64,000 bases of DNA from Sphingobium sp. CAP-1 (GCF_009720145.1 NZ_CP046253.1:744001-808000); one strand, 5' to 3'. Shown: positions 35,296-44,346, counted from the first letter of the stretch. Notes: generated by a model from the letters alone, not told the origin. A program made the numbers and translations.

Positions 35296-37140
35296 ATGAT
35301 TGCTTCCCTCCTGATCGCCAATCGCGGCGAAATCGCCTGCCGCATCATTCGCACCGCTCGCCGGCTGGGCGTGCGCACGGTCGCGGTCTATTCCGATGCC
35401 GACGCCAAAGCCCTGCATGTCCGCGAGGCGGATGAGGCCGTGCATATCGGCCCGTCGCCCACGCGTGAGAGCTATCTGCTGGGCGACAGGATATTGGCGG
35501 CGGCCCAGGCCACCGGCGCGCAGGCAATCCATCCCGGCTACGGCTTCCTTTCGGAAAATGCGCAGTTCGCGCAATCCGTGCTGGATGCCGGCCTCGTCTG
35601 GGTCGGCCCCAGACCGTCGAGCATCACCGCCATGGGGCTGAAGGACGCGGCCAAGACGCTGATGTCCGATGCCGGCGTGCCGGTGACGCCGGGCTATATG
35701 GGCGACAATCAGGATCCTGCCTTCCTGGCGCGGGAATCGGCGAAGATCGGCTATCCCGTTCTCATCAAGGCTGTCGCGGGCGGCGGCGGCAAGGGGATGC
35801 GGATGGTCGAAAAGGCGGAGGATTTCGCCGACGCGCTCGCCTCCTGCCAGCGCGAAGCAGCCGCGAGCTTCGGCAACGCCCATGTGCTGATCGAAAAATA
35901 TATCCTGTCGCCCCGCCATATCGAAGTGCAGATATTCGGCGACAGCCACGGCAATGTCGTCCATCTGTTCGAGCGCGACTGTTCGCTCCAGCGCCGCCAT
36001 CAGAAAGTGATAGAGGAAGCGCCCGCTCCGGGCATGGACGCGGCAACGCGTGCCGCCGTATGCGCCGCCGCCGTCAATGCGGCAAAGGCGGTGGACTATG
36101 TCGGCGCGGGCACGATCGAATTCATCGCGGACGGATCGGCAGGGCTGCGCGCCGACCGCATCTGGTTCATGGAAATGAACACCCGGCTCCAGGTCGAGCA
36201 TCCCGTGACCGAAGAGATTACCGGGCAGGATCTGGTCGAATGGCAATTGCGCGTCGCGTCGGGCGAACCGCTGCCCCGGACCCAGGACGAATTGTCGATC
36301 AACGGCTGGGCGATGGAAGCCCGCCTCTATGCCGAAGACCCGGCCAGGGGTTTTCTGCCCAGCGTCGGCACGCTGGACCTGTTGCAGTTTGGCGGGTCGC
36401 CAGGCGGCCGGATCGACACGGGCGTCTATCAGGGGGCGGAGGTTTCCCCCTATTACGACCCGATGATTGCGAAGGTGATTGCCCATGGCGCGACCCGTGA
36501 CGAGGCGCGCAGGCGCCTGGGCGTCATGCTGGCGGGCAGCGCGGTGTGGCCGGTGCGCACCAACGCCAATTTCCTGGTGAACGCGCTGGCGCATCCCGCC
36601 TTCATCGCGGGCAATGTGGATACGGGCCTGATCGGCCGCGATGGCGAGGCAATGGCTCAGCCGCCCATCGCTTCAGCAGGAGCGCTCGCCAGGGCGGCAG
36701 GGTCGATGGTGCCTGCCACCGACATGCCGGGCTTTCGCCTGAATGCCCCCGCCAGGGGCACCGCCACCTTCCTGCTGGATGGCGATCCCGTGGACGTGGC
36801 CTTGCCCGCTGCCGGCGCCGCCGCTCCCGCCCTGACGGCGATCGTGACCGAAGCCGGGCAGACATGGTTGCTGTCCCCCTGGCGACATGAAGCGTCGCAC
36901 GGCGGCGGCGGTGGTGATGGCGCCATATTGTCGCCCATGCCCGGCCGGATCATCTCGGTCGACGTGGCGCTGGGCGACACGGTGTCCAAGGGGCAAAAGC
37001 TGCTGACACTGGAAGCGATGAAGATGGAACATAGCCTGACCGCGCCGTTCGACGGCACAGTGGTCGAACTCAATGCGATCGCCGGGGGGCAGGTGCAGGT
37101 GGAAGCCCTGCTCGCCCGGATCGAGGCGACCGGGGAATAG
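35296..37140 (+). CDS. liuD: 3-methylcrotonyl-CoA carboxylase, biotin-containing (alpha) subunit
   Basis: 614 residues. A biotin carboxylase domain (LLIANRGEIACRIIRTARRLG, AVAGGGGKGMRMVE, IEVQIFGDSHGNVVHLFERDCSLQRRHQKVIEEAP, FMEMNTRLQVEHPVTE) fills the first ~450 residues. A C-terminal biotinyl domain carries LEAMKMEHSLTAPFDG with the biotinylated Lys. It carboxylates biotin with ATP and bicarbonate. Five bases separate it from liuB. The enzyme is complete. Confidence 0.95.
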   Translation: MIASLLIANRGEIACRIIRTARRLGVRTVAVYSDADAKALHVREADEAVHIGPSPTRESYLLGDRILAAAQATGAQAIHPGYGFLSENAQFAQSVLDAGLVWVGPRPSSITAMGLKDAAKTLMSDAGVPVTPGYMGDNQDPAFLARESAKIGYPVLIKAVAGGGGKGMRMVEKAEDFADALASCQREAAASFGNAHVLIEKYILSPRHIEVQIFGDSHGNVVHLFERDCSLQRRHQKVIEEAPAPGMDAATRAAVCAAAVNAAKAVDYVGAGTIEFIADGSAGLRADRIWFMEMNTRLQVEHPVTEEITGQDLVEWQLRVASGEPLPRTQDELSINGWAMEARLYAEDPARGFLPSVGTLDLLQFGGSPGGRIDTGVYQGAEVSPYYDPMIAKVIAHGATRDEARRRLGVMLAGSAVWPVRTNANFLVNALAHPAFIAGNVDTGLIGRDGEAMAQPPIASAGALARAAGSMVPATDMPGFRLNAPARGTATFLLDGDPVDVALPAAGAAAPALTAIVTEAGQTWLLSPWRHEASHGGGGGDGAILSPMPGRIISVDVALGDTVSKGQKLLTLEAMKMEHSLTAPFDGTVVELNAIAGGQVQVEALLARIEATGE

Positions 37141-37222
37141 AGGCAGAATATATGGAGCAGATTGTCATATTGTCGGACATCGCCCTTATCATCGAACCTA
37201 TAAGAGATTAACGGAGCAGGAC

Positions 37223-37675
37223 ATGGCCGGACGATTTTACGACCAATGGGCGATCGGCGACCGGATTTCGCACGAAATCCGGCGCACCGTGACGGAGACG
37301 GACAATCTGCTCTTTTCCGTCATGACCCACAATCCGCAACCGCTGCACATCGACGTGGAAGCGGCGAAGGCGAGCGAGTTCGGTCAGATACTGGTCAACG
37401 GCACCTTCACCTTCGCGCTGATGATCGGCCTGTCGGTGGGGGACACGACGCTGGGCACGCTGATCGCCAATCTGGGCTATGACAGACTGGTCATGCCCAA
37501 GCCGGTGTTCCTGGGTGACACGTTGCGCGCGCAGAGCGAGGTGACGGACCTGAAACCCAGCAAATCGCGGCCGGGCGCGGGCATCGTCACCTTCTCCCAC
37601 ATACTGTTGAACCAGCGGGACGAAATCGTATGCCAGTGCCTGCGCATGACGCTGATCCAGGGCAGCGGCGCGTGA
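37223..37675 (+). CDS. MaoC-like hydratase/dehydratase
   Basis: 150 residues, a single hot-dog domain. Family text is DNLLFSVMTHNPQPLHIDVEAAKASEFGQILVNGTFTFALMIGLSV, with the catalytic Asp/His pair (here HNPQPLHID, about residues 41-49), and PVFLGDTLRAQSEVTDLKPSKSRPG later. It lies in the leucine operon where an enoyl-CoA hydratase (liuC) is expected. By comparison with the mycobacterial Rv2499c-type operon it would hydrate 3-methylglutaconyl-CoA to an HMG-CoA stereoisomer. Inference from context. Confidence 0.85.
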   Translation: MAGRFYDQWAIGDRISHEIRRTVTETDNLLFSVMTHNPQPLHIDVEAAKASEFGQILVNGTFTFALMIGLSVGDTTLGTLIANLGYDRLVMPKPVFLGDTLRAQSEVTDLKPSKSRPGAGIVTFSHILLNQRDEIVCQCLRMTLIQGSGA

Positions 37676-38511
37676 CCATCCGGTCGCTGCTGTTCGTGCC
37701 GGCCGACCGGCCCGACCGCTTCGCCAAGGCCGCGGCGAGCGGTGCGGATGCGCTGATCCTGGACCTGGAGGATTCGGTCGCGCATGAGCGCAAGGCGTTC
37801 GGCCGTGATGCGGCGCGCGAATGGTTGCATTCCGGGCCGGATGTGATCTGTTTCGTGCGGATCAATCCGCTGGATAGTGGCTATGCGCACGATGATCTGA
37901 CGGCGGTGATGGCTGGCGGACCAGCGGGACTGGTGCTGCCCAAGGCCGAGGGCGCGGCCAGCGTGGAAACGCTGGTCGCCATGGTCGGCAGCGCTGACGT
38001 GCCGCCCATCCTGCCGATCGCAACGGAAACGCCGGCCGCCATATTCCATCTGGGCAGCTATGGCGCGGTCGCGGATCGGCTGGCGGGGCTGACATGGGGG
38101 GCAGAGGATCTGCCCGCCGCGATCGGCGCGGCATCCTCGCGCGAGGCCGACGGCAGCTATACGCCACCCTATGAGATGGTGCGCGCGCTCACCCTGTTTG
38201 GCGCACATGCCGCCGGCGTCCAGGCGATCGAGACGGTATTTCCGGCCATGGACGCACCCGATGCACTGGGCGCCTATGTCGCGCGAGCGCGGCGCGACGG
38301 CTTCACCGGCATGATGGCGATCCATCCGAAGCAGATCGCGCAGATCAACGCAGGCTTCACGCCCAGCGCAGCGGAAATCGCCCATGCCAGCGCTGTCGTC
38401 GCACTGTTCGATGCCAATCCTGGCGTCGGTGCGCTGCGGCTGGACGGCAAGATGATCGACCGGCCGCATCTGGTGCAGGCCCGGCATATCCTGTCGCTGG
38501 CGGGCGCCTGA
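37672..38511 (+). CDS. CitE-like HpcH/HpaI family CoA-ester lyase
   Basis: 279 residues from the GTG at 37672, whose bases overlap the MaoC stop (GTGA). Class: RSLLFVPADRPDRFAKAAASGADALILDLEDSV with metal-binding Asp/Glu, then ITWGAEDLPAAIGA-type text (LTWGAEDLP) and GFTGMMAIHPKQIAQINAGFTPS. It cleaves CoA thioesters such as malyl-, citramalyl- or HMG-CoA to acetyl-CoA plus an oxo acid. In this operon it is the best candidate for HMG-CoA lyase, replacing the unrelated liuE. In Mycobacterium the homologous lyase also splits citramalyl-CoA from itaconate. Confidence 0.87.
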   Translation: MTIRSLLFVPADRPDRFAKAAASGADALILDLEDSVAHERKAFGRDAAREWLHSGPDVICFVRINPLDSGYAHDDLTAVMAGGPAGLVLPKAEGAASVETLVAMVGSADVPPILPIATETPAAIFHLGSYGAVADRLAGLTWGAEDLPAAIGAASSREADGSYTPPYEMVRALTLFGAHAAGVQAIETVFPAMDAPDALGAYVARARRDGFTGMMAIHPKQIAQINAGFTPSAAEIAHASAVVALFDANPGVGALRLDGKMIDRPHLVQARHILSLAGA

Positions 38512-38592
38512 TTTTTTAAGGGCATTTGCCCCCTCTGCGAAGCCAATGCGCGCCTGTGGCTTGACCTCACCCCAGAAATGAATATGCCCCAT

Positions 38593-38614
38593 TAATAGAA
38601 TATATATTCTATTA
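38593..38614. promoter_or_regulatory. 22-bp perfect palindrome upstream of the MFS transporter
   Basis: The half-site TAATAGAATAT is followed by its exact reverse complement (38604-38614). It lies 32 bases before the transporter ATG in a locally AT-rich stretch. The position and symmetry fit a TetR- or MarR-type operator. No regulator gene is next to it. Confidence 0.6.
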
Positions 38615-38645
38615 TAGCGAAGATCAGTCCGGCACGGGGTATGGG

Positions 38646-40205
38646 ATGCGAAAAGCAGCAAAGTCGAGCAGCCGGACAAAAGCACCACGCGCCATCGAAA
38701 ATGCAATCGATGCCGCCGCCATATTGAGCAACCGGCAACGCAGCATGGCGCTCGCGATCGTCGCCGCCGCCATGGTACTCGATCTGATCGACATGACGAT
38801 CATCAACGTCGCCGTGCCGACGCTGCAAGGGAAATTCGGCGCCAGCGATGCCGAAGTGCAGTGGATGGTGGCCGGCTATTCGACCATCTTTTCACTGCTT
38901 CTGATCACTGGCGGGCGGCTTGGCGACATTTACGGCTACCGGCTCGCTTTCCTGTACGGGGTCGCCGGCTTCACCGTGACATCCCTATTGTGCGGGCTGG
39001 CGCAGACGCCGGATCAATTGATCGTTGCGCGGCTGTTTCAGGGCGGGGCGGCTGCGATCATGCTGCCGCAGGTCATGTCCTTGACTCAAATCATGTACGC
39101 CCCGCACGAACGCATGGCGGCGCTGGGCCTGTTTGGAATATTGGGCGGACTGGCTGCCGTCCTCGGCCCGGTGATCGGCGGTGCGTTGATCAGCGCCGAT
39201 CTCTTCGGGCTGAGTTGGCGACCGATCTTCCTCATCAACCTGCCGATCGGTCTGGTAGCGGTCTTTTGCGCCCATCGCGTGCTGCCGCGTGGCCGATCGA
39301 AGCGGCAGCCCCGGCTGGACATGGTTGGAACCTTTTTGGTTATGGTACTGCTGTTCTCGCTGATTTTCCCGCTGATCCAGGGGCGTGGCGATGGCTGGCC
39401 CATATGGGGTTTCGTGCTGATGGCTCTCAGCATCCCGCTTTGTCTGCTCCTTGCCTGGTATAGTCGTGTCCGTATGCGCCGGGACGGATCGCCGCTGATC
39501 GTGCCGGACCTCTTTTCCGCCCGCGCCTTCAGCACCGGCCTGGTGACGACGCTTCTTTTCCAGGTGGCAACCGGCGGCTTGCTGTTCACGCTGGCGCTGG
39601 CGCTGCAAAGGGGGCTGGGGTTCAGCCCCGCCGAAGTCGGACTGACCCATATTCCCTATGCCTTCGGGGCGTCCTTCGCGATCGGGATGCTCTCGCGCAA
39701 GGCGCTGCCACGCTTTGGGCCGGTCATCATCAGTTGGGGGGCGTTGCTGATGGGGGCCGGGCTGGGACTGCTGCTGCTGTTGCTGAACCGGACGAATCTC
39801 GTCATCGCGCACCCCTGGCTGCTGGCACCGCCGCTGCTGGCGATGGGCCTCGGCATGGGTTTGGCTGGTGGACCATTGCCGCCCTGCACGCTCTCCGAAG
39901 TCGATGTGGGACATGCCGGATCGGCATCGGGCCTGCTCAAGGCGACGCAGCAGTTGGGATCGGCGATCGGTATTGCGGCGATCGGCAGCCTGTTCTTCGC
40001 CATTCAGCCGAACGCGGATGCCAACGGCGCCATGGCGATAAAAGCGTTCACCATATCGGCCGCTTTCATCGGCCTTGCCCTTCTATCCGTCGGGCTGGCC
40101 GCCTTCGCCATTCCCCGGACGCTGCGCATCCGGGGCGATGCAGACACGACCCGGCTCGCAGTTACGGACGCAGCCACACCTGGCCGGACGGAAATCGCAA
40201 CCTAG
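38646..40205 (+). CDS. MFS transporter, DHA2 (14-helix) family
   Basis: 519 residues with about 14 hydrophobic helices after a charged N-terminal tail. Motif-type text: LDLIDMTIINVAVPTLQGKFGASDAEVQWMVAGYSTIFSLLLITGGRLGDIYGYR at the start (landmarks D in helix 1 and GGRLGDIYGYR in the loop 2-3), and LFQGGAAAIMLPQVMSL. DHA2 proteins export drugs or amphipathic compounds by proton antiport. It stands alone, convergent with the GMC gene, and may serve the catabolic island as an efflux route. Confidence 0.88.
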   Translation: MRKAAKSSSRTKAPRAIENAIDAAAILSNRQRSMALAIVAAAMVLDLIDMTIINVAVPTLQGKFGASDAEVQWMVAGYSTIFSLLLITGGRLGDIYGYRLAFLYGVAGFTVTSLLCGLAQTPDQLIVARLFQGGAAAIMLPQVMSLTQIMYAPHERMAALGLFGILGGLAAVLGPVIGGALISADLFGLSWRPIFLINLPIGLVAVFCAHRVLPRGRSKRQPRLDMVGTFLVMVLLFSLIFPLIQGRGDGWPIWGFVLMALSIPLCLLLAWYSRVRMRRDGSPLIVPDLFSARAFSTGLVTTLLFQVATGGLLFTLALALQRGLGFSPAEVGLTHIPYAFGASFAIGMLSRKALPRFGPVIISWGALLMGAGLGLLLLLLNRTNLVIAHPWLLAPPLLAMGLGMGLAGGPLPPCTLSEVDVGHAGSASGLLKATQQLGSAIGIAAIGSLFFAIQPNADANGAMAIKAFTISAAFIGLALLSVGLAAFAIPRTLRIRGDADTTRLAVTDAATPGRTEIAT

Positions 40206-40248
40206 CGGGCGCAACCGCGGCAAAGCGCTGGGTTCGCCGTTACGGCGC

Positions 40249-41931
40249 TCAAAGCCGGCCTTCCTTCAGCATCGTCACCGCCGCGTCGCACGCCCGCGCC
40301 GTCAGCGCCATATAAGTGAGCGACGGATTCTGGCAGGCGGAGGACGCCATCGCCGCGCCGTCGGTGACGAACAGATTGGCCACGTCATGCGCCCGGTTCC
40401 ATCTGTCCAGCACCGATGTCGCGGGGTCATTCCCCATGCGCGCGCCGCCCATCTCATGAATGGAGGAGCCGCCAGCGCCCGGCTGGTCGAAACCGAACAG
40501 ATAAGTGCCGCCCGCCGCCTCCAGCATCGCTTTGGCTTCGGTTTTCGCATCGGCCAGCGCCGCACGCTCATTGGCGCCATGGTCGAACGCGATGTGCAGC
40601 GCCGCCATGCCATGGGCATCGGTCTTTACCGGGTCCAGAGACAGCCGGTTGGACGCCCGCGGCAGGCTTTCGGCATAAGTGACCAGCACCATCTTCCACG
40701 GCCCGACCTTGTGCAGATTATCCTTCATCGCCGCGCCGATGCCCGGCATCCGCTTGCCCTGCGTCCAGGTCGATTGCAGCGCCCCGCCCTGATAGCTGTA
40801 GCCGCGCGTGAAGCCCTTGCCGTCCGGCTTGTCCAGATTGCGGAAGCGCGGAATGACGATCCCGGTCGGCCGGTTGCCGAAGGTCGTGCGATCCTCGAAC
40901 CCGTGCATCAGCGCCATGCCCGACAGGGTCGACGCATGATCCATGATATGCGTGCCCAGCACGCCGCTGCTGTTCGCCAGCCCGTTGGGGAACAGGTCCG
41001 ACCGCGAACGCAGCAGGATATGCACGCTGTTGAAGGCGCTGGCGTTGAGGAAGATCATTCGCGCGCTGGCCCGCATCCGCTTGCCGGTGGCGCTGTTCAG
41101 GATCAGCACCCCGGTCGCCTTCCGCGTGACCGGATCGATTTCGACCTGATCCACGATGCTGTCCGTCACCAGCGTCAGATTGCCGGTCGCCTGCGCGGCG
41201 GGCAGGGTCGAACTCTGGGTCGAGAAATAGGCGCCATAGCTGCACCCGCGCGCGCAGATGGAGCGATACTGGCATTTCGCCCGCCCCTCCTTTTCCTGCG
41301 TCAGATTGGCGGTGCGTCCCACGGTCAGCCGACGATCGGGCCAATGCCGGTCGATCACGCCACGCACATGCTGCTCGACCACATTCAACGCCATGGGCGG
41401 CTGAAAATGCCCGTCGGGCAGCGCCGCCAGCCCCTCGGCCGATCCCGACACGCCGATAAAATCCTCGACCCTGTCATACCAGGGGGCCAGGTCGGCATAG
41501 CGGATCGGCCAGTCGCTGCCATGCCCATCGGCCTTGTTCGCGCCGAAATCATAGTCGGACCAGCGATAGCATTGCCGGCCCCAGGTCAGCGACCGCCCAC
41601 CCAGTTGATAGCCACGCCACCAGTTGAACGCCTGCCCCTCTTCCACCGTATAGGGATTGATGTCGTCGCGGACGAAATGATGCTGGGTAAACTCGTTGAA
41701 ATGGCGGTTGCCCGACTGGACCGGATAGGATTTGAGATACGCCTCCGCATCGCCCATGCCGCGAAACGGCATCTCCCACGGCGCCTTCATCTCGGTCTTA
41801 TAGTCGCCATGGGGTTCATCCGGGCCGCGCTCGACCAGCAGCACCTTCAGGCCCGCCTGCGTCAGCTCCTTGGCCGCCCAGCCCCCGGTGATGCCGGAGC
41901 CGACGACGATCGCATCGAAGGTCGCGCTCAT
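40249..41931 (-). CDS. GMC family oxidoreductase (FAD flavoprotein subunit)
   Basis: 560 residues from MSATFDAIVVGSGITGGWAAKELTQ; FAD-binding GxGxxG at residues 11-16. GMC text: YQLGGRSLTWGRQCYRWSDYDFGANK, and the catalytic His/Asn in SSIHEMGGARMGNDPATSVLD and SACQNPSLTYMALTARACD near the C-terminus. It pairs with a subunit-3 protein as in gluconate/fructose-type dehydrogenases, so it is probably a membrane-linked dehydrogenase rather than an oxidase. GMC enzymes PhcC/PhcD act on lignin dimers in Sphingobium SYK-6; a similar substrate is plausible here. Start fixed by ATGA overlap with subunit 3. Confidence 0.88.
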   Translation of the reverse strand: MSATFDAIVVGSGITGGWAAKELTQAGLKVLLVERGPDEPHGDYKTEMKAPWEMPFRGMGDAEAYLKSYPVQSGNRHFNEFTQHHFVRDDINPYTVEEGQAFNWWRGYQLGGRSLTWGRQCYRWSDYDFGANKADGHGSDWPIRYADLAPWYDRVEDFIGVSGSAEGLAALPDGHFQPPMALNVVEQHVRGVIDRHWPDRRLTVGRTANLTQEKEGRAKCQYRSICARGCSYGAYFSTQSSTLPAAQATGNLTLVTDSIVDQVEIDPVTRKATGVLILNSATGKRMRASARMIFLNASAFNSVHILLRSRSDLFPNGLANSSGVLGTHIMDHASTLSGMALMHGFEDRTTFGNRPTGIVIPRFRNLDKPDGKGFTRGYSYQGGALQSTWTQGKRMPGIGAAMKDNLHKVGPWKMVLVTYAESLPRASNRLSLDPVKTDAHGMAALHIAFDHGANERAALADAKTEAKAMLEAAGGTYLFGFDQPGAGGSSIHEMGGARMGNDPATSVLDRWNRAHDVANLFVTDGAAMASSACQNPSLTYMALTARACDAAVTMLKEGRL

Positions 41932-42593
41932 CCGAAGTCCACCGCGGTCCAGTCGCTGGAAAAGGCGCGGCTGTGCGGGCCGATGGGGATATCCGGCTCC
42001 CACCGCCCCGGCACCAGTTCATAGCGCAACTCCTGCGAACCGCCGATTTCGGACGTATAATAGCCGGTCAGGATCAGATCCTTGATCTTGTGCCAGGCAT
42101 GATTTTCGCCGCCCGGCGCGAACGCTTCGGCATCGATCCGGGCGAGCAGGTCATGCTGGACCCTGGGGGGCAGGCTGACGAAATCGCCCTTTGCCAGGAC
42201 GGTAAGCTGACGGCCGACCGCATCCAGCCAGGTCAGGCCCATCGGGGTCGCGGACCCGACCGAACGCGCAATCGCATAGGGACCGTCCGGCTGCGCGGCC
42301 GTCCCGGCCTGTCCATGGCTCAACGCCAGCAGCAGCCAGTCCGGCACTTTGGCGGCGATCGCGCCGGGGGTATCGGTGGACGGCACCACCAGATCGCAAA
42401 GCCGCTCGGCCAGCGCGCGCTGGCCGGCATCGGCCGACCCGCTTTCGCCGTCTGCGCGGCGGCGCCACAATTCCATCGGCGTACCGACGCCCAGCGTCAG
42501 CAACAGGCCCGCCCCGATCAACTGCCGCCGATCGACACCCTGCCGCGACAAGCCTTGCCTGATGTCCTGCGCCACTACCCCTCCAGCGGACAC
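41928..42593 (-). CDS. gluconate 2-dehydrogenase subunit 3 family protein
   Basis: 221 residues from a GTG. A Tat-like signal DRRQLIGAGLLLTLGVGTPM (about residues 22-41) precedes a domain with RALAERLCDLVVPSTDTPGAIAAKVPDWL and TWLDAVGRQ, ending in FKHAWHKIKDLILTGYYTSEIGG-like text (AWHKIKDLILTGYYTSE). This is the small subunit that escorts GMC flavoproteins through the Tat pathway. An inner GTG at 42575 with GGAGGGG before it is an alternative start. No cytochrome c subunit follows. Confidence 0.87.
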   Translation of the reverse strand: MSAGGVVAQDIRQGLSRQGVDRRQLIGAGLLLTLGVGTPMELWRRRADGESGSADAGQRALAERLCDLVVPSTDTPGAIAAKVPDWLLLALSHGQAGTAAQPDGPYAIARSVGSATPMGLTWLDAVGRQLTVLAKGDFVSLPPRVQHDLLARIDAEAFAPGGENHAWHKIKDLILTGYYTSEIGGSQELRYELVPGRWEPDIPIGPHSRAFSSDWTAVDFG

Positions 42594-42774
42594 TTTTCGG
42601 GAGTGTCCATATTTGAATTAAAATTGTTGTTCTATTATTAGCGGAAGGAGGGGGCCACGGTCAAGCACCGTCCGGGGAATCACATCTGATGGCCATTGCG
42701 AACGCAGCGAAACACGCCATGTCGCGCGATTGGATCGCTGCGCTGCCGGAACGATTCAAGCAATAGGATCGGCG

Positions 42775-44244
42775 CTAATCCGCCAGTCCAATCTCCGCCG
42801 CCGTCGCCCAATTGCCATGCAGGCCGAAGCGCAGGCGGATCGGCACCCGCACCTCCGCGATCGGCCCCTTGGCGATGTCGAGCGCGTCGAACAGCAGCAG
42901 GTCGCTGCGATGCTCCTCCAGCCGGTTGCAGACCTGCACGATCCAGCCATCGCCCTCCGGCGCGTCGGGTCCACGGGGGATGAAGCAGGGTTCCTGCAAG
43001 GACGACAGCGGCCCGCACCACCAGCGCTGCTCCTCCCCGGTCCGGTGATCGATCAGGCCCAGCGTGTTCATCAGCATCCCCGACGGACTGCCGCCCTTCA
43101 GTTCGACCGGCTTGGTCGGATCGATCACCAGCATCCAGCCATAACGATAGGGCAGACCGGTGTAGCGATCATCGATGCGCGGAAATTCGCCCATCATGCC
43201 CGTCAGCCGCCGCACGCTGGCGAAATCCTCGCCATTGGACGCCATATCGACGGTCCAGCGGGTCAGGAAGCTCGCGGCTTCCATGGGATTGAACGGCGCG
43301 CCATGAATATCGGGGAAGAAGGGGAACATGTTGTTCTTCGCTTCGGGCGTGTCGAAATGGATTTTCGTGCCGTCCTGGAAGGCGTTCATGACATGGCTGG
43401 CGAAGCAATTGTCGCGCCGGAACCATCTGATATCCGCCGCGCTCGCATCGGCCCGGCGCGGCAGCACGCCCAGATAGACGGGCAGCGTCGTGTCGAACCC
43501 GAAATGCGGCAGCCCCTGTTCCAGCCGCTCCCAGTTGGACGTGCTGGGCACGACGTGGAACAGCGCATAATCGGGCGTGATCGCGAAATCATGCATCATC
43601 GCATAATAGGGCAGTTCGAACCACAGTTCGCGTTTCAGCGTCCCGTCAGGCGCGACCTCATAATAGGTCATGTCGAGCGTCAACACCCCTTTGGCCGCAT
43701 AGCCAAAGGCGATCATATCACCGGTCGCGGGATCGATCTTGGGGTGCGCGGTGAAGGTCTGGCCGGTCATCCTGCCCTCGAACCGGGTATAACCGTCCGT
43801 CTCCAGCGTCGCCGGGTCCATCACCAGCGCCGGACTGTCCTCCTTCAGCGCATAGAGCCGGCCGCCATGGATGAAGGCGGTGGTGTTGGCGGTGCCGCGA
43901 AACTGCCCCTTCACCGATTCGTCGTCGGTCAGCGGATTGCGATAGGCGCCGAACAGCGCCCGCCCCGCCTCATGCTCCAGTTTCCATTTGTCGGTTTTCG
44001 CCCAACGCTGGCGCAGGTCGACCTTGCCGTCCCTGAACCGGAACATGGAAATCATGCCGTCGCCGTTGAAAGCGATGTCGTCGCCCAGCAAGGGCGGGAA
44101 TTGCGGGTCGGGCTGCACCCGGTAGAAGGCACCGTCCAGTTCCGGCGGCACCGCCCCCTTCACATCCAGATCGGCGATGTCCGCCTCGATCCGTGAAGGC
44201 GTGTTGAATCCGGTGAAAGCGGGCGTGTCGGGAAAATGCGCCAC
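42775..44244 (-). CDS. NOV1-type 4-hydroxystilbene/lignostilbene alpha,beta-dioxygenase
   Basis: 489-residue carotenoid-oxygenase-family enzyme read from the GTG at 44244 (VAHFPDTPAFTG), which has AGGAGAGG eight bases upstream. Numbered from this start, the four iron ligands fall at His167, His218, His284 and His476, and Tyr101, Lys134 and Glu135 are present. These are the positions I recall for NOV1 of N. aromaticivorans, where Tyr101 and Lys134 bind the 4-hydroxyl of the stilbene. It should cleave the central C=C bond of 4-hydroxystilbenes such as lignostilbene to two benzaldehydes (e.g. vanillin). It is divergent from a MarR gene with a 21-bp operator between. Confidence 0.93.
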   Translation of the reverse strand: MAHFPDTPAFTGFNTPSRIEADIADLDVKGAVPPELDGAFYRVQPDPQFPPLLGDDIAFNGDGMISMFRFRDGKVDLRQRWAKTDKWKLEHEAGRALFGAYRNPLTDDESVKGQFRGTANTTAFIHGGRLYALKEDSPALVMDPATLETDGYTRFEGRMTGQTFTAHPKIDPATGDMIAFGYAAKGVLTLDMTYYEVAPDGTLKRELWFELPYYAMMHDFAITPDYALFHVVPSTSNWERLEQGLPHFGFDTTLPVYLGVLPRRADASAADIRWFRRDNCFASHVMNAFQDGTKIHFDTPEAKNNMFPFFPDIHGAPFNPMEAASFLTRWTVDMASNGEDFASVRRLTGMMGEFPRIDDRYTGLPYRYGWMLVIDPTKPVELKGGSPSGMLMNTLGLIDHRTGEEQRWWCGPLSSLQEPCFIPRGPDAPEGDGWIVQVCNRLEEHRSDLLLFDALDIAKGPIAEVRVPIRLRFGLHGNWATAAEIGLAD

Positions 44245-44274
44245 AAATATGTCCTCTCCTGTCTGGTGGACCAT

Positions 44275-44295
44275 ATTGTATGTTACACTCACATT
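44275..44295. promoter_or_regulatory. 21-bp operator-like site 1 (dioxygenase/MarR)
   Basis: Starts ATTGTATGTTACACTCACA. Compared with the site at 44967, it agrees at 16 of 21 positions. It lies between the divergent dioxygenase and MarR genes, 31 bases before the dioxygenase GTG. Confidence 0.65.
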
Positions 44296-44346
44296 TTTTC
44301 AAGCCGCAGGATTGACGCTGACACTTTCAGTCCGCACAGTATCACT

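Noticed and set aside
40075..42024. 649-codon plus-strand frame opposite the GMC gene
   Set aside because: It also crosses the end of the MFS gene in another frame; no ribosome-binding site and no motif.
42625..42650. Possible further copy of the 21-bp operator before the GMC operon
   Set aside because: Only an ACAACAAT end is shared on the minus strand; the left half does not match, so it was not counted.
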